Assembly (NCBI RefSeq): GCF_036588685.1
Contig: NC_086383.1
Span: 35,844,171-35,908,170, forward strand
Direction: 5' to 3'
DNA from: Mytilus trossulus
Taxonomy: Eukaryota > Mollusca > Bivalvia > Mytilida > Mytilidae
DNA: 64,000 bases
Shown here: piece after piece, positions 44,716-55,843 of the stretch
Numbering within the stretch: position 1 is the stretch's first letter
How the letters are laid out: each line of letters opens with the position of its first letter
The notes under the pieces: model-generated
What the model saw: the letters and a program-made list of their open reading frames with translations, nothing else
The model's database searches: none
What the model was told of the DNA's origin: nothing
Translations under genes and position numbers: made by a program

Positions 44716-45035
44716 TCATATCAAAATATTCATAAAGCCAAACAAGTACAAAGTTGAAGAGCATTGAGGATCCACAATTCCAAGAAGCTGTGCCAAATAC
44801 GGCTAAGGTAATCTATGCCTGGGATAAGAAAATCCTAAGTTTTTCGAAAAATTCAAAGTTTTGTAACAGGAAATTTATCCAAAATCACCCAGTAGTACAC
44901 AATCTGTATAACGACATATTGTAATCATTTTTTATCAAATGACAGTTTCTGTACTCTTTCAGATATCTGAGTATAAGACATATAGTTTGAATTAACTGCG
45001 GATGGGATGACACCTGCATACTAATATGAGTTACT

Positions 45036-46854
45036 CCAATTATATCTTTCCAGACAAACTCATTAGGAACTTTGAGGAATGAAAATAACACTTTTCACCC
45101 GCCTCTTTTCAGAACTATTTCTTATTTTTATAGTTTCATGCCTTCCATTCATTCACTCATTCATTTCTTTATTTCCTCTATCAAGAGATTCAATTAACAA
45201 CTTATATGTTAACAGATTAAATTTCAAAAGTTTACAAAACAAACAACACAATACAATATAACAATATATAAAATAACTATAGTGTATTACCAAAAGAAAA
45301 AAAATCACACTATAAACGATAGTTCATGTACTGGTACGCTATATATCCCTCTCGTAATTCTGTTATACTCCGCAACAGAGAGTGCAACGTGTACGTGGCA
45401 CAGATTAAGAAAACTGTCGATCTTGACTACCACAACAACTACAACACGCATGTACGTATACATCTAGAAATGGTCGATCGCAAAGCGCGCAAGTGCTTCC
45501 CGTGTTATTAAGGATGTCAGTTAGTAATTTTGTTATGAAATATACGTTTAGGATTCTCTTGATATGTTAATGATCTTGCACTTTTCCAGAAATTCGGGGA
45601 CTTTGACTGAGAGGTGAATATTTCTAAAACGAGAAAAGTTATTGTCATTCTGTATACGACTAGTCCATTCATCAGTTTGTACTTTGTTTACTTTAACTTC
45701 CCATGATTGCTTTGTAGCAAAAAAGATTATCATATATTCCTGAATCGAAGATAATATTTGTATGAGATATCCATAATTTCTGCAATTTTATTCAGTTTTA
45801 TTTTCATTTTTTCTTCTTTCTCCTCCACTTCAAAATTATCGTCATATGTTTTCGTATGTCATATGTTTTCGTATCAACCACATTTCGTCGGTTTCGACTG
45901 CATACGCGTACATTGTAGAGTGTTTTTCGGTTTCTATATTTAGAACAACAACACCACTACAACTTTACAAATTTAAAACATATTCAACTCGCTAGGTTAG
46001 AACAAATTTAATAAAACTGACCTACTTAGCCATTTTTATGTAATGTTAAAAATATGCATCACTAGAATAGTTGTGGGAAAAAATTCCGAAGGGTCAAAAT
46101 AAAGTCCAGGTAAGTCCTTTGCCTGTCAGACACCGGATCTTCAAGACATGTGACTGTCATGTGGTGTTGTTTTTTTTTGGGACGTTTTAATTACAAACCA
46201 GCGAGTTAAAGTTAACAGGGTTTTTATATAAAATGGTTGTTCAAAATCTAATTATTCAATATTTTATTGACAATTCTTTTTATACATCCTTGATACATGA
46301 AGATGAAAACATTCTTAACTTTTTATATTTAATCCTAAATTCTGAAAACCGCATTTTATTTTAGAAAAAATAATGTATTTTGTACAAACCAGGTGCCAAT
46401 CTGAATTTAATCAAAATCTAATAATTTCAGCACATGAAACACCAACCTAAAACTATTTACTAGTAATATTTAGTACTGAAAAGTATTAAATAATTTTGTT
46501 TATGATTCAAGCGATCACCAGAACCACGACTTTAGAAAATATTAATTTCCGGATTTTATAGTCAATTCCTGTCCGTGTACTGATCCAATTTTTATTTCAT
46601 ACGAAAACATGTGACACCGTTTTTTTTGCATACAAAAATCGAAAATTAATCGGAAACAGTAAAAAATCGTAGTAAGCCTTGACAAAAAAACTAGATACCT
46701 AAAATCAATCTACAGGATATCCTTTTTAATTTTGAATAATCACCTGAATAAAAACTTAACAGTGAAAACTGTAAGCAGTGAAAATTGTTATTAGTACGAA
46801 AACACATCAGACGATGATAATTCATGTATTCCACAAAGCAAGCTTCATTCTCAC
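45036..46854. other. Intergenic, no gene recognised
   Basis: No supported gene. A 61-codon ORF at 45326-45511 (ending VDRKARKCFPCY) has somewhat coding-like composition, but no family or splice support. Confidence 0.45.
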
Positions 46855-47040
46855 TGAACTAGTATATATTTGTTTAGGGGCCAGCTGAAGGACGCCTCCG
46901 GGTGCGGGAATTTCTCGCTACATTGAAGACCTGTTGGTGACCTTCTGCTGTTGTTTTTTTCTACGGTCAGGTTGTTGTATCTTTGACACATTCCTCATTT
47001 ACATTCTCAATTTTATTAGTGTCTCTTCAAAGACAAATAT
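46855..47040 (+). repeat. Retroelement 3' end fragment
   Basis: AACTAGTATATATTTGTTTA then GGGGCCAGCTGAAGGACGCC and CGGGTGCGGGAATTT are the inverse of 33970-34025. It is therefore the same family as the RT fragment there, continuing past the point where that copy ends. Confidence 0.7.
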
Positions 47041-47048
47041 ATATATAT

Positions 47049-48448
47049 GTCGTGTAAATGTTATTATTTTGTTCATGTTATTACTTGTAGAAACATGATA
47101 TATAAGTAATTACTTATATATCATACATCAAACAAGTTATTACTTGTTCAAATACAATTGTACAAGTAATTACTAGTACAGTTGTTACTGAGAAAAAGAT
47201 AATAACTTGTACAAATCATTTTATACCTTGGCCTATTTGATGTTCTCAACAAATCGTCTTCCTTTAAACAAATAATTTATGACTAAAACCTAAAAGTATG
47301 AATTTTCAACATGTTTGTAATTTTTGTATAACAAATATGTGAGGAAAACTTCAAAAAAGTAAAAACTAAAGTGTAAAGATGGAAAACAGTGTAGAATAAA
47401 ATATCATGATGACATAATTAACTTGACTAAACTCTTCTGATTTTTCGGTATTCACACGCGTAAGAGAGAGAATATTTGTAATGTAAAGGAAGTCAAATTA
47501 AGTTACAAAAAGACAGCCCTTCTAAGATATTGCTTACATCAGTCTGTTGTTTTGAATGTAGCAAATATTGAAAAAATCGCAAAGGAGACGAAATTATTTG
47601 TTAATGTACAGTTGATGAACTGTACCCTATGATAAAATCAGCGAATTCCAAAGATGATTAAATGAAATCTAAAAGATTCAGAGACAATGTTAGACATACC
47701 AGAGAACACTGAGGTTAATGTCATGAAAGCAGTACAATTGATTTTAAGTGGTGACCAAGGCCATGTTTACTGCAGTTGCCTAGTGGCTGTAAGACAGGCA
47801 AATGTAATTGCAAAAGATTGAGCATCTTATTGTGTAATTCCTGATGTCATGCTTCTTTGTCTTGTACAAACAAATGGGTTATTTGATCTATTATGTTTCG
47901 AAAATAAATGGTAGAAGGGTTTTATCTTATTTTTGCTTTTAACGACTTTGTCACTTTGCACCATACGTCCGTATGTGGCAACACGCTGTTTTGCTAAATT
48001 TGCTCATGAAGTCATGTTAGCTTATGATGTTATATCTGTCGTTTGTCTGTAATCTTCTAACACAAAAAAATATAATACTAAAACATATATGTACATAGTT
48101 GAAAAAAAAACACATTTATGCAAACATACGCTGAATGATAAAAAAACAAAAATAAACAAATAAATATTAGTAAAAATAAATACCCAACAATTGACAAAAC
48201 AAATGCAGACTTACAAATCAAAAGAAAGGAGTTTTTGAATAAAACATTTAAGGCAAATGAAGAAACAAATGTAACTCAAAGGTATTGTGTTGTATCTGTT
48301 TCTCAATAAGAATTGTAAAATTGTAAAAAATACTGGTACAATAATATTTGTACCAGTAATAACTTGTATGATGGCATCATACAAGTAATTACTCTTACAA
48401 ATATGTTTACAAGTAATAACCAGTACAAAATAATAAAATGCACACGAC
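47049..48448. mobile_element. 1.4-kb terminal-inverted-repeat element with internal palindromes
   Basis: The left end GTCGTGTAAATGTTATTATT...TTATTACTTGTA pairs with the right end, inverse of GTCGTGTGCATTTTATTATT...TTATTACTTGTA (about 41 bp, about 7 differences). Subterminal zones are full of ACAAGTAATTACTTGT-like words. They include a perfect 30-bp palindrome at 47095-47124 and arms of 11 bp at 48363-48385. No transposase. The right end abuts a truncated tRNA-SINE. Target duplication not found. Confidence 0.6.
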
Positions 48449-48865
48449 GGCTACAGTGCAGGCGATTTGGTGTCACGATATCTCAGTAGCATGGGTTCGA
48501 ATCCCGGTGAGGGAAGAACAAAAAATTTGCCAAAGCAAATTTACAGATCTAACATTGTTGTGTTGATGTTTAGACGAGTTGTATATACATAATGTACACA
48601 GCCATGTATCACCATCATTGCTGGTGATCCGATGGATTAATCTGTTGAAGAGTTGTCACTGTCTCAGACGTACTTATAAAATATTTTCTGTGACTGTATC
48701 TTGCATTAATTTGTAGGATCCTTTACTATAGATAATTGAGCTGATCTGTAACAATAACATCTCCATGCCTCATATATCATGGACTGTAGTACGACGCTAG
48801 ATTAAAACTGACGAGGAAAGGTAACACACGGCCACTGAAAGCTTTACTTTTGTAAAACCCAAGTG
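48446..48865 (+). mobile_element. tRNA-derived SINE unit, 5'-truncated
   Basis: Starts inside the tRNA-like head (GACGGCTACAGTGCAGGCGA) and contains the B box GGGTTCGAATCCC. A conserved tail (ACAGATCTAACATTGTTG, GTTGATGTTTAGACGAGTTG) and a longer body (GGTGATCCGATGGATTAATC onward) follow. The next unit begins about 438 bp later, so the two form a tandem dimer. The tail resembles that of bivalve SINEs. Confidence 0.8.
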
Positions 48866-49035
48866 GTCGTTTGGTCTAGCGGGACGGCTACAGTGCAGGC
48901 GATTTGGTGTCACGATATCTCAGTAGCATGGGTTCGAATCCCGGTGAGGGAACAACAAACATTTTGCGAAGGCAAATTTACAGATCTAGCATTGTTGGGT
49001 TGATGTTCAGACGAGTTGTATGAATAAAATCAAAT
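48862..49035 (+). mobile_element. tRNA-derived SINE unit, complete head
   Basis: The head includes the A-box-like TGGTCTAGCGGGA and the B box GGGTTCGAATCCC, internal RNA polymerase III promoter elements. The same tail as the previous unit ends near GACGAGTTGTATGAATAAA. Not a functional tRNA gene, since the region between the boxes does not fold as a normal anticodon arm that I can identify. Confidence 0.8.
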
Positions 49036-49574
49036 TAACTGCGTATTTGCTCGCCACAAAAGTTGGTTCAATTCTCTACTTTCATCTCAGCATTGTTTTG
49101 TTGTGCTACTTTAGTATTGAAATTTATGTATTATTGTCTTATACTTTTCTTAGGGTGCTTTAACTATATGCCTTTTATGCTTCTTTGTAAAATATTTTTT
49201 TGTTTATATATATATATACATATTTATATAGTGATTGAGATTATAACACAATGTTGACTGGTGTACCCCTATTTCTAGCATTTTAACCTATTATGTCTGT
49301 TTGTTTTGTTCACACATCGTTGTCAACAAAATGGAATTTGATGCGACTGGCATACAAGTGAGATATTTTTCTAGCTATTTACAAGGTTTAATCCACTTTT
49401 TTCTACATAAGAAAATGTCTGTTTGGGATAGTTGTTATCCATTCATTTGATGTCATTCAGCTTTTGTTTTCCCGAAATGATTAGGGATCAAATAAAAAAT
49501 TCTTCACCAATTGAGGACTGTTACAGTTATTGGTATCAATTACCAGTGTAAATGTATGTTGATTGTTAATCTCA
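49036..49574. other. Intergenic, no gene recognised
   Basis: AT-rich. No feature found. Confidence 0.5.
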
Positions 49575-49745
49575 AAACGTGACGTAAACCCCCGATGGTA
49601 TCATCAGATCAGTAGTCAGTAATTCGGATCTGAGATGATTTATAGCAAACTATTTTTAAACCGTCCGTTTTTAAATTTTTAAATTGTAAAGAAACTAAGA
49701 TTTCAACTCCCTAATGCAAAGTTTACCTTGGATGGAATTGACAAA
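49575..49745 (+). repeat. Highly degenerate retrozyme copy
   Basis: AACGTGACG...CCCCCGATGGTATCATCAG, AGTAGTCAGTAATTCGG and TTTACCTTGGATGGAATTG align loosely with the plus-strand unit. The ribozyme is absent. Confidence 0.5.
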
Positions 49746-49752
49746 TGTAAGT

Positions 49753-50450
49753 ATAAAAAAGAAGATGTGGTATGATTGCCAATAATCCAACTCGTCACAA
49801 GAGACCAAATGACACAGAAATTAACAACTATAGGTCACAATAGTGCCTTTAACAATGAGCAAAGTCCATACCGCATAGTCAGCTATAAAAGACCATGAAA
49901 CGACAATGTAAAACAATTCAAACGAGAAAACTAACAGCATAATTTATTAACAAAAAATGAGCGAAAAACAAATACGTAACAAATCAACAAACGACAGCCA
50001 CTAAAATAAAGGCTCCCAACTTGGAACAGGCACATGCATACAGAATGTGGCGGGGTAAATCATGTTAGTGGGATTCCAACACCTTCCCCTAACCAAGGAC
50101 AGTGGTGTAACAGTACAACATATATATAAGATCGAACTATAATATTCAGTTGAGAAAGGCTTAACTCATCAGATGGATACAAATACAAATACTACACAGA
50201 GTGGACGTGGCCGGGTAGTTGTATATCCCAACAACAAAAAGACACTTAGTACATATCTGTGAGTACTCGCAGTTCCTGACAGGTAGTTCAAATCCACTAA
50301 CAACTTATAAAAAAAATCATGCATATAAGACTAAAATATCAATCAGTACACATACAACATCCAATAGATTAAGTTTAAAACGTCATAAACACTCAGAGAA
50401 AAAATATGAACTTGTGCAATTTCAAGATACAGATATCGACAGATTGTAGA
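49753..50450 (+). repeat. Dispersed element, family A, long form
   Basis: The best plus-strand copy: GATGTGGTATGATTGCCAAT, CAAATGACACAGAAATTAAC, ATACCGCATAGTCAGCTATA, AATTCAAACGAGAAAACTAA, GGAACAGGCACATGCATAC, then CAGTGGTGTAACAGTACAAC at about 50128. Sequence to about 50200 is shared inversely with 21530-21600. The remainder (GTGGACGTGGCCGGGTAGTT onward) is probably the same larger element. Family identity unknown to me. Confidence 0.75.
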
Positions 50451-51657
50451 TCCATGAATGTGTATATGTATATAACAATAATATTTAGTTTGCTTTTAAT
50501 CAACTGTGACAAAATCAATATTAATACCGATAAAAGCAATATACATTGATGTCCTTACAGTGTTGAATTGGTAACCTTTTAGAATAATTGTATGTAAAGG
50601 GTCCATTTTGGTCGTAAATATCTTGAACTGTTTCAGTTCTTATACATATGTGGCTTTCAAATATTCGTCCTTGATTGTTCCTAATGAAAATACACATGGA
50701 AAAATACTTTCAATGCAAGAAAGAATAACTTGTTGGGGTATTTTTTTATAATTTTTTTAGTACATTGGTTAACAGAGTCAATCAAACATTTCATATACAT
50801 CATGAAATAACGATTTGGAATTTGGACTATTTGACTTATCTAATCAGTAATCTATTAAACCTCTTTGCTTCATTTTATTTCTTAAGAAAGCAGACTACAG
50901 TATAGAGATATATAAATTCTACAACTGCATCGAGTGTGATACGAGATTTATTCACTCGATTGAGCCTGTCAAATTTTCAAATTTAAAACACGAGGCTTGC
51001 TTACAAATAAAATTCTCCAACATTTAGCTGTCTGATTGTTTGATATCAAGTAGTTTGTAGATGACTTTGCAAAATGCTAACAATTGTTTATCTACCTTAT
51101 GATTTAACATGTTAAACGCTACCAATATTTCCTTTGTAAGGTAGGCTCTGATTAATTTATTTCAATGATTTGTCATATAAGGTGTTAATTTCCCCTATTC
51201 ACATGATACATCTGTATTTCATTACTTATATTTAATTAGCCATAACTGTTTATATTAATACTACGTAAGCGAAAGGTTAAATTAGAAACAGTAATTAAAA
51301 CGTCCAATACAAAAGAATAAACTAATGATGTAGCTAATTCAGGATTTGTCACGTGATTTTGAGATATTAATGCTTTTATTATCATCATCCCGAACATTTT
51401 TGTTATAATATGCAGATAGTTTATCGTTCATAAATGCTTTCAAATAACATAAATGAGATGTTCGCTTCTTGATAACGTAAAACAGCAATGTTAACATATA
51501 TAACATGCATTTGAAACTATCATATTTTTCATAAAAATATTAGCAACTAGTGATACCCATGCTAAAGTTTGGGATTCTGAAGTTCTCAAACTCCTTTAAA
51601 ATATTGAAATTTTGAAGAATTTCTAAAGAGCATGTTTGGACAGCACCAAAAGGAAAA

Positions 51658-52616
51658 ATGGCTAAGACCTTACCGTATATGTATATAGCCTTTATTATAC
51701 TAGGAACAACATCGTGTGCGGCCAATGCAACCCTAATATGGATTATTCTTCGAAACAGGAATTTCAGAACAATATCAAATGTTATCATTGTGAGTTTGGC
51801 TACAAGTGATTTCTTATTAGGGTTTATAGTATCTCCTATGGAAATGATGCATCATTTGTTGCTAGACTTTAACTTTATTGGATATGGATGCTTAGCTCAT
51901 CAAGTTGTAATGATTTTTGTGCCACTTGTGTCCATCGTACATTTGTTGTTAGTTGCAGTTGAACGATTTGTTAAGATTGTATACCCTCTGCATTATCACA
52001 TGATAGCTACGAGATCCCGCGCAGTAATCTTAATTATCTTCACTTGGTTATTTCCCTTTTCTGTGAGTCTGCTACCTTTTATGGGGATACACCAAAATAT
52101 GGAGTCGACTAACAACACGGATAGCGCATGTTCCGGCTTAGACATGCTACCTTGTCCATACTTGAATACTGTACTGGGCATGATTGGTTTGATTTGCGTC
52201 TTCTTGACCATTCTGTACACGGTGATAATGAAAATTGCATACAGGCATGCCAAAGAATTGAGGAAAACTCGAATCCCGAAACAAAAGGGTAAGATCTTTA
52301 AATCGTCCGAATTAAAGGCATTAATTGTCTTAGTAATGACAGTGATGTACTTTGTCTTGTCGTGGGCTCCGTTTAGTATATCTGTTATAGATGAATGAAT
52401 GTCTGGGAAGATAGCCACTTATTATACACCAGCGATCTTTATAGCTTATTTTAATTCGACCGTCAATCCTTTGATATATGGAATAGGTAACAGGGAACTT
52501 AGAAATTCCTTTCTTGCAATTTGCAGTAAACAAAACCGAAACGAAGTAGCACCTTTACTACGGCAATAACTGCTATCTCCATGACGGAGCGACAGATAGC
52601 AGAAACCAATGTGTGA
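51658..52616 (+). pseudogene. Class A GPCR pseudogene (nonsense plus frameshift)
   Basis: Almost identical to the receptor at 13852-14811, but codon 247, a cysteine (TGT) in the intact copy, is TGA (52396-52398). This ends the protein at 246 residues, after TM6 and before TM7. Further on, one T is missing in the CACCTTT run near 52555, shifting the C-terminal tail. The total length is 959 nt against 960. Loss of TM7 and its NPxxY motif should abolish receptor function. A truncated dominant-negative role is possible but speculative. Up to the stop, only scattered substitutions are seen, so inactivation looks recent. Confidence 0.92.
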
Positions 52617-52901
52617 GTCAAAGGGAAAAGACCTAATATATTACATACTGGAAACATTGAATGAGAATAAAGGAGTTAACATTACAGAACGATACTATAG
52701 TTATTAAAACACTTTTGGTTGTAAAATGTATATATGTTATTGATTGAAACAATTAAGCCATTGTCTGTGATTTATTTTGTTTATCGTTTGAACAGAACTA
52801 CATGTTGACAGAGCAAGTTTGAAGTTCGTGATCATTGTATTTTGTTTAATTGATTGCTTATCATAGTTAATTTGTGAAGGTAACACAAATAGACGTGGTA
52901 T

Positions 52902-53270
52902 GTTGTACTGTTATACCACTGTCCCAGGTTAGGGGGAGGGTGGGGATCCCGCTAAAATGTTTAACCCCGCCACAGTATTTATGTATGTGCCTGTCCCAAG
53001 TCAGGAGCCTGTAATTCACTGGTTGTCGTTTGTTTATATGTAACATATTTGTTTTTCGTTCATTTTTTCATACAAATCAGGCCGTTAGTTTTCTCGTTTG
53101 AATTGTTTTACATTGTCATATCGGAGCCTTTTATAGCTGACTATGTGGTATGGGCTTTGATCAATGTTGAAGGCCGTACGGTGACCTAAAGTTGTTTATG
53201 TCTGTGTCATTTTGGTCTCTTGTGGATAGTTGTCTCATTGGCAATCATACCACATCTTCTTTTTTTATAT
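52902..53270 (-). mobile_element. Family A element inserted after GPCR duplication
   Basis: About 370 bp, TTGTACTGTTATACCACTGT through CAATCATACCACATCTTC. It sits between GACGTGGTA and CTACATGAAGGCGCATCTC, which are contiguous apart from a short divergent stretch in the other duplicate (about 15080-15105). The family was therefore mobile after the duplication. No coding capacity; no clear terminal repeats. Confidence 0.8.
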
Positions 53271-53494
53271 CTACATGAAGGCGCATCTCTTTTCTCTTTT
53301 CGTTATCAGACTTCGATAATTTTATTGTTCGGAAAGGCAATCTATGTCATAAGATAGTTGTAAGCACCAGAAAAATTAACTAAATTATAATCAAAACTAT
53401 AGATGATGAGACGTGTTTTGCTCACCTTAATGGCAGCTGTATATACACAATACCAAATTACCTTTGTCTTATAGTAAGCAGGATCAGGCATTGC

Positions 53495-53615
53495 GGTCAT
53501 AAAACTTTTGAGCCAGTTTTTTGTACTCGTACTCGAAAATCAACCAATCAAAATGCTGGATTTCATAATTCGAGCATGATTTTTGTGCTCCGAGCACTGA
53601 GCAGTTTTATGACTT
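53495..53615. repeat. Foldback element
   Basis: GGTCATAAAACTTTTGAG near the left and CACTGAGCAGTTTTATGACT near the right are inverse. TTTTTGTACTCGTACTCG and CGAGCATGATTTTTGTGCTC form further imperfect pairs. Confidence 0.55.
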
Positions 53616-53924
53616 CAACCCATGGGATCTAATACTTAGGTCTCGTGCAATACTGAATATACATTATTTTCTTAAATGCAAATCTGGTAAAATTGGAACC
53701 GTAAATGTTATCCTATAATGAAAGGGATCAATAATAGTTATTATTCATGCCTTGAACGATCGAAGTTTAGATGATATGATAAATTCTACCATGTTATTTG
53801 AGGATAACCCACTTCTGTCCAAGGCTAGGGGATTATGAAATATTATGAAAACGTCAGAAAATAATCAATTAACAAGAATATTGCTAAATCATAAACCACC
53901 TTTTTGTTTGTTAGTTCGGGTCAT

Positions 53925-54020
53925 TTCAAACTCGTCCGGATACCAGGCGTAAAAAGTCGCGCGTTTAGGTAACAAACGACTGTATCAGTGGCACTTGAAT
54001 GAGATAAAAAGACGATGAAA
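53925..54020. repeat. Very degenerate retrozyme fragment
   Basis: ATACCAGGCGTAAAAAGTCG, CGCGTTTAGGTAACAAACGA and CAGTGGCACTTGAATGA recall the ribozyme region. No functional core. Confidence 0.4.
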
Positions 54021-55695
54021 TAAGCCTATTCTGCTCGGACGAATATGTATTTTAAAAGGGGCTGTGTTACTTTTTTTTCTGTGACGTATTTTAACAGGAC
54101 GGTCGTAACTTGGAGGAGGATATTTGAGCCATTTGTTCTATATTTTGCACATTTTTGCTGTCTTACTGACTTTTGTTTTACTTTTACTCATTATTATAAA
54201 GACTAGAAGGCAGTTGGGAATTCTTTATGCTCTACTGAAATCTATAAGCAATATATATTTTAATGTCAATATGTTATACAGTGTGCATGTATCTATTACT
54301 GAACAAGAATTTCAATGCATTGGTTCATTATCAAAAGTATTTTGTATCCTTTCTTAATTTTTATATCATAACATTATAATGAATTAAAGGTTAATCTATT
54401 GTAAGCTAACACTACAACTTATATTGAAAATTATTACATTAAGGAATTTTTATACAATTCATTTTCTTATTTCAAAAAAGTTGAGAACTTAACTTATACG
54501 ACTTCTTTTCTTATTTCAAATCTATTTTCTTATTCGAGAATTTGGAATCATTTGTTTCAAAATCTGGAATTACATTAAAAATGTGTCAGAAAATCTTATT
54601 TAGTATAAAGCAGCTTGAGACTACAACAGATCTGAATAAGACATGTGATAGAACTTTCAAGTGTATCAATTTATACATTCTGGGTTTTTTTTCTGTACTA
54701 TAAACCTTTTATTAACTGGGAATCTAGCAATCTTTCTGTATTGTTTTCCGTACGAAATACCCAGAAAAAGATCAACAAAAGGAAATGTTTCTCCTTAAAT
54801 TTGAATTTGAAGTCTCAACATCTGCAACATGGCAAACTGAGCAGAGAACTTAACCACTCGTCGCGTCTGCTTCTGCATGCTTGAAATGGTAAACGGGCCA
54901 TTACTACGCATGCGATACATTATTTGGTGTAATACTTGATACCTTCAAATACCTTTAACATTTTGAGTACGCTTCTAAGCATACACACCATGGAATATAT
55001 TGTATAATAAAGAAACAAAGTACACTATATACAATGCAGTGACAGTTCATTTTATCCCTTTAGGTTTTATTTATGACATTGTGTTGCCAGTTACCACTCC
55101 TACAATATGTGATATAATATTTTACTGCCAGGAAAAGCATAATCACAAAAATGTGTGGACAAGAAAGTTAAGTAAGTCGATATTAATGATTAAGTAATAT
55201 TGTTTATTTTTTTTTAATAAACAACATGTACTTTTGGTGACGTAGTTTGTATTTGCAGGAAACGTATTTTGTAAAAACAATTTCATAAATATCCGTACTT
55301 AAATTGTTTAAGCTTTACAATCAATGCTCTAATTCTAACTACAAGGATAGATTTAAGGAAGTTTGTATTTCTCTTCTTAATGCTATCGTGTTTCGGAAGT
55401 TTGTAATTATTGTAAATACAGAATTGTTTTAGATTTATTTTTTTCGAAAATGTCGACGAAATTGCCGACGAGAGGGGACTCGCGTTTCCTGAAGTTGATC
55501 TTCATCTTTTTCGATGAACCAATGGAAAAAATAATACTCAAAGAACTTTACCTTGTTATTTATAGATAGCCTTTGATTTTGAAGGTGAAATGTTGCATTC
55601 TGTTAAGCGATTAACTGGCGGAAATTGTTTTTACACATTTGTTACATTATTATTTAAGACCTTTTCTTTACGTTTGCATTTACACATGTGCACAG
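54021..55695. other. No gene recognised
   Basis: AT-rich. May contain upstream exons of the fibrinogen-like gene, but none could be identified. Confidence 0.4.
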
Positions 55696-55843
55696 CATCA
55701 ATGAAAAAAGGTCGAAAATGCAAAGACTGCACTGAAATACTGGACAAAACTGAGACAAAATTGAAAAGCGGATTATTCAAGATAGATCCAGACGAAACCA
55801 AATATATGTACGTTAACTGTGGCATGACTACTGATAAAGGACA
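55696..55843 (+). CDS. Fibrinogen-related domain (FReD) exon, N-terminal part
   Basis: A 148-nt exon between the acceptor ACACATGTGCACAG and the donor GTATGT (phase 1 in, phase 2 out). It encodes KGRKCKDCTEILDKTET then LKSGLFKIDPDE and YMYVNCGMTTDKG. This follows the start of fibrinogen C-terminal domains: DCxEIL, SGxYxIxP, VYCDMxTDGG. The rest of the domain (W..Q.R onward) was not found with confidence, so this is one exon of a larger gene or a lone leftover. Such proteins are secreted lectins in molluscs. An ORF starting at 55590 runs in from the intron and is not taken as the true start. Confidence 0.6.

Larger units (their letters stand above)
43577..44885 (-). mobile_element. Retrozyme tandem array, 354-bp unit, minus strand
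   Basis: Four ribozymes with cleavage positions at 43616, 43970, 44324 and 44678 (minus strand, just before these bases), giving three exact 354-bp spacings. Partial units stop at about 44885. The sequence is a distinct subfamily from the 25711-27972 array (TATGT loop II, GACGCTCATATC). The partner array at 61650-62245 has only two ribozymes. Confidence 0.9.
41012..45035. repeat. Segmental duplication carrying lectin last exon, copy 1
   Basis: Near-identical in order to 59137-62392. The left edge is at AATGGTGTAATGTGTAATTG and the right edge at GATGACACCTGCATACTA. Copy 1 is about 770 bp longer, nearly all accounted for by two extra 354-bp retrozyme units. It contains a plus-strand retrozyme, a short-repeat dimer, the last lectin exon and a minus-strand retrozyme array. 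Confidence 0.92.
50595..53360 (+). repeat. Segmental duplication, copy with GPCR pseudogene
   Basis: Partner of 11945-15190: leader TTCTTATACAT, TTTTTAGTACATTGGTTAAC, AAAGGTTAAATTAG, the GPCR, and a 3' flank interrupted by a family A insertion (52902-53270) that is absent from the other copy. Confidence 0.85.

Noticed and set aside
45326..45511. 61-codon ORF with a coding-like feel
   Set aside because: No splice signals, domain or paralogue; could not support it.
48880..48960. A functional tRNA gene
   Set aside because: A/B-box-like words are present, but the head is part of a repeated 438-bp unit with a SINE tail and no clear anticodon arm.
51996..52533. Minus-strand ORFs across the GPCR pseudogene and the intact GPCR
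   Set aside because: Shadows of a strongly coding sense frame; the same shadows occur at 14190-14727.
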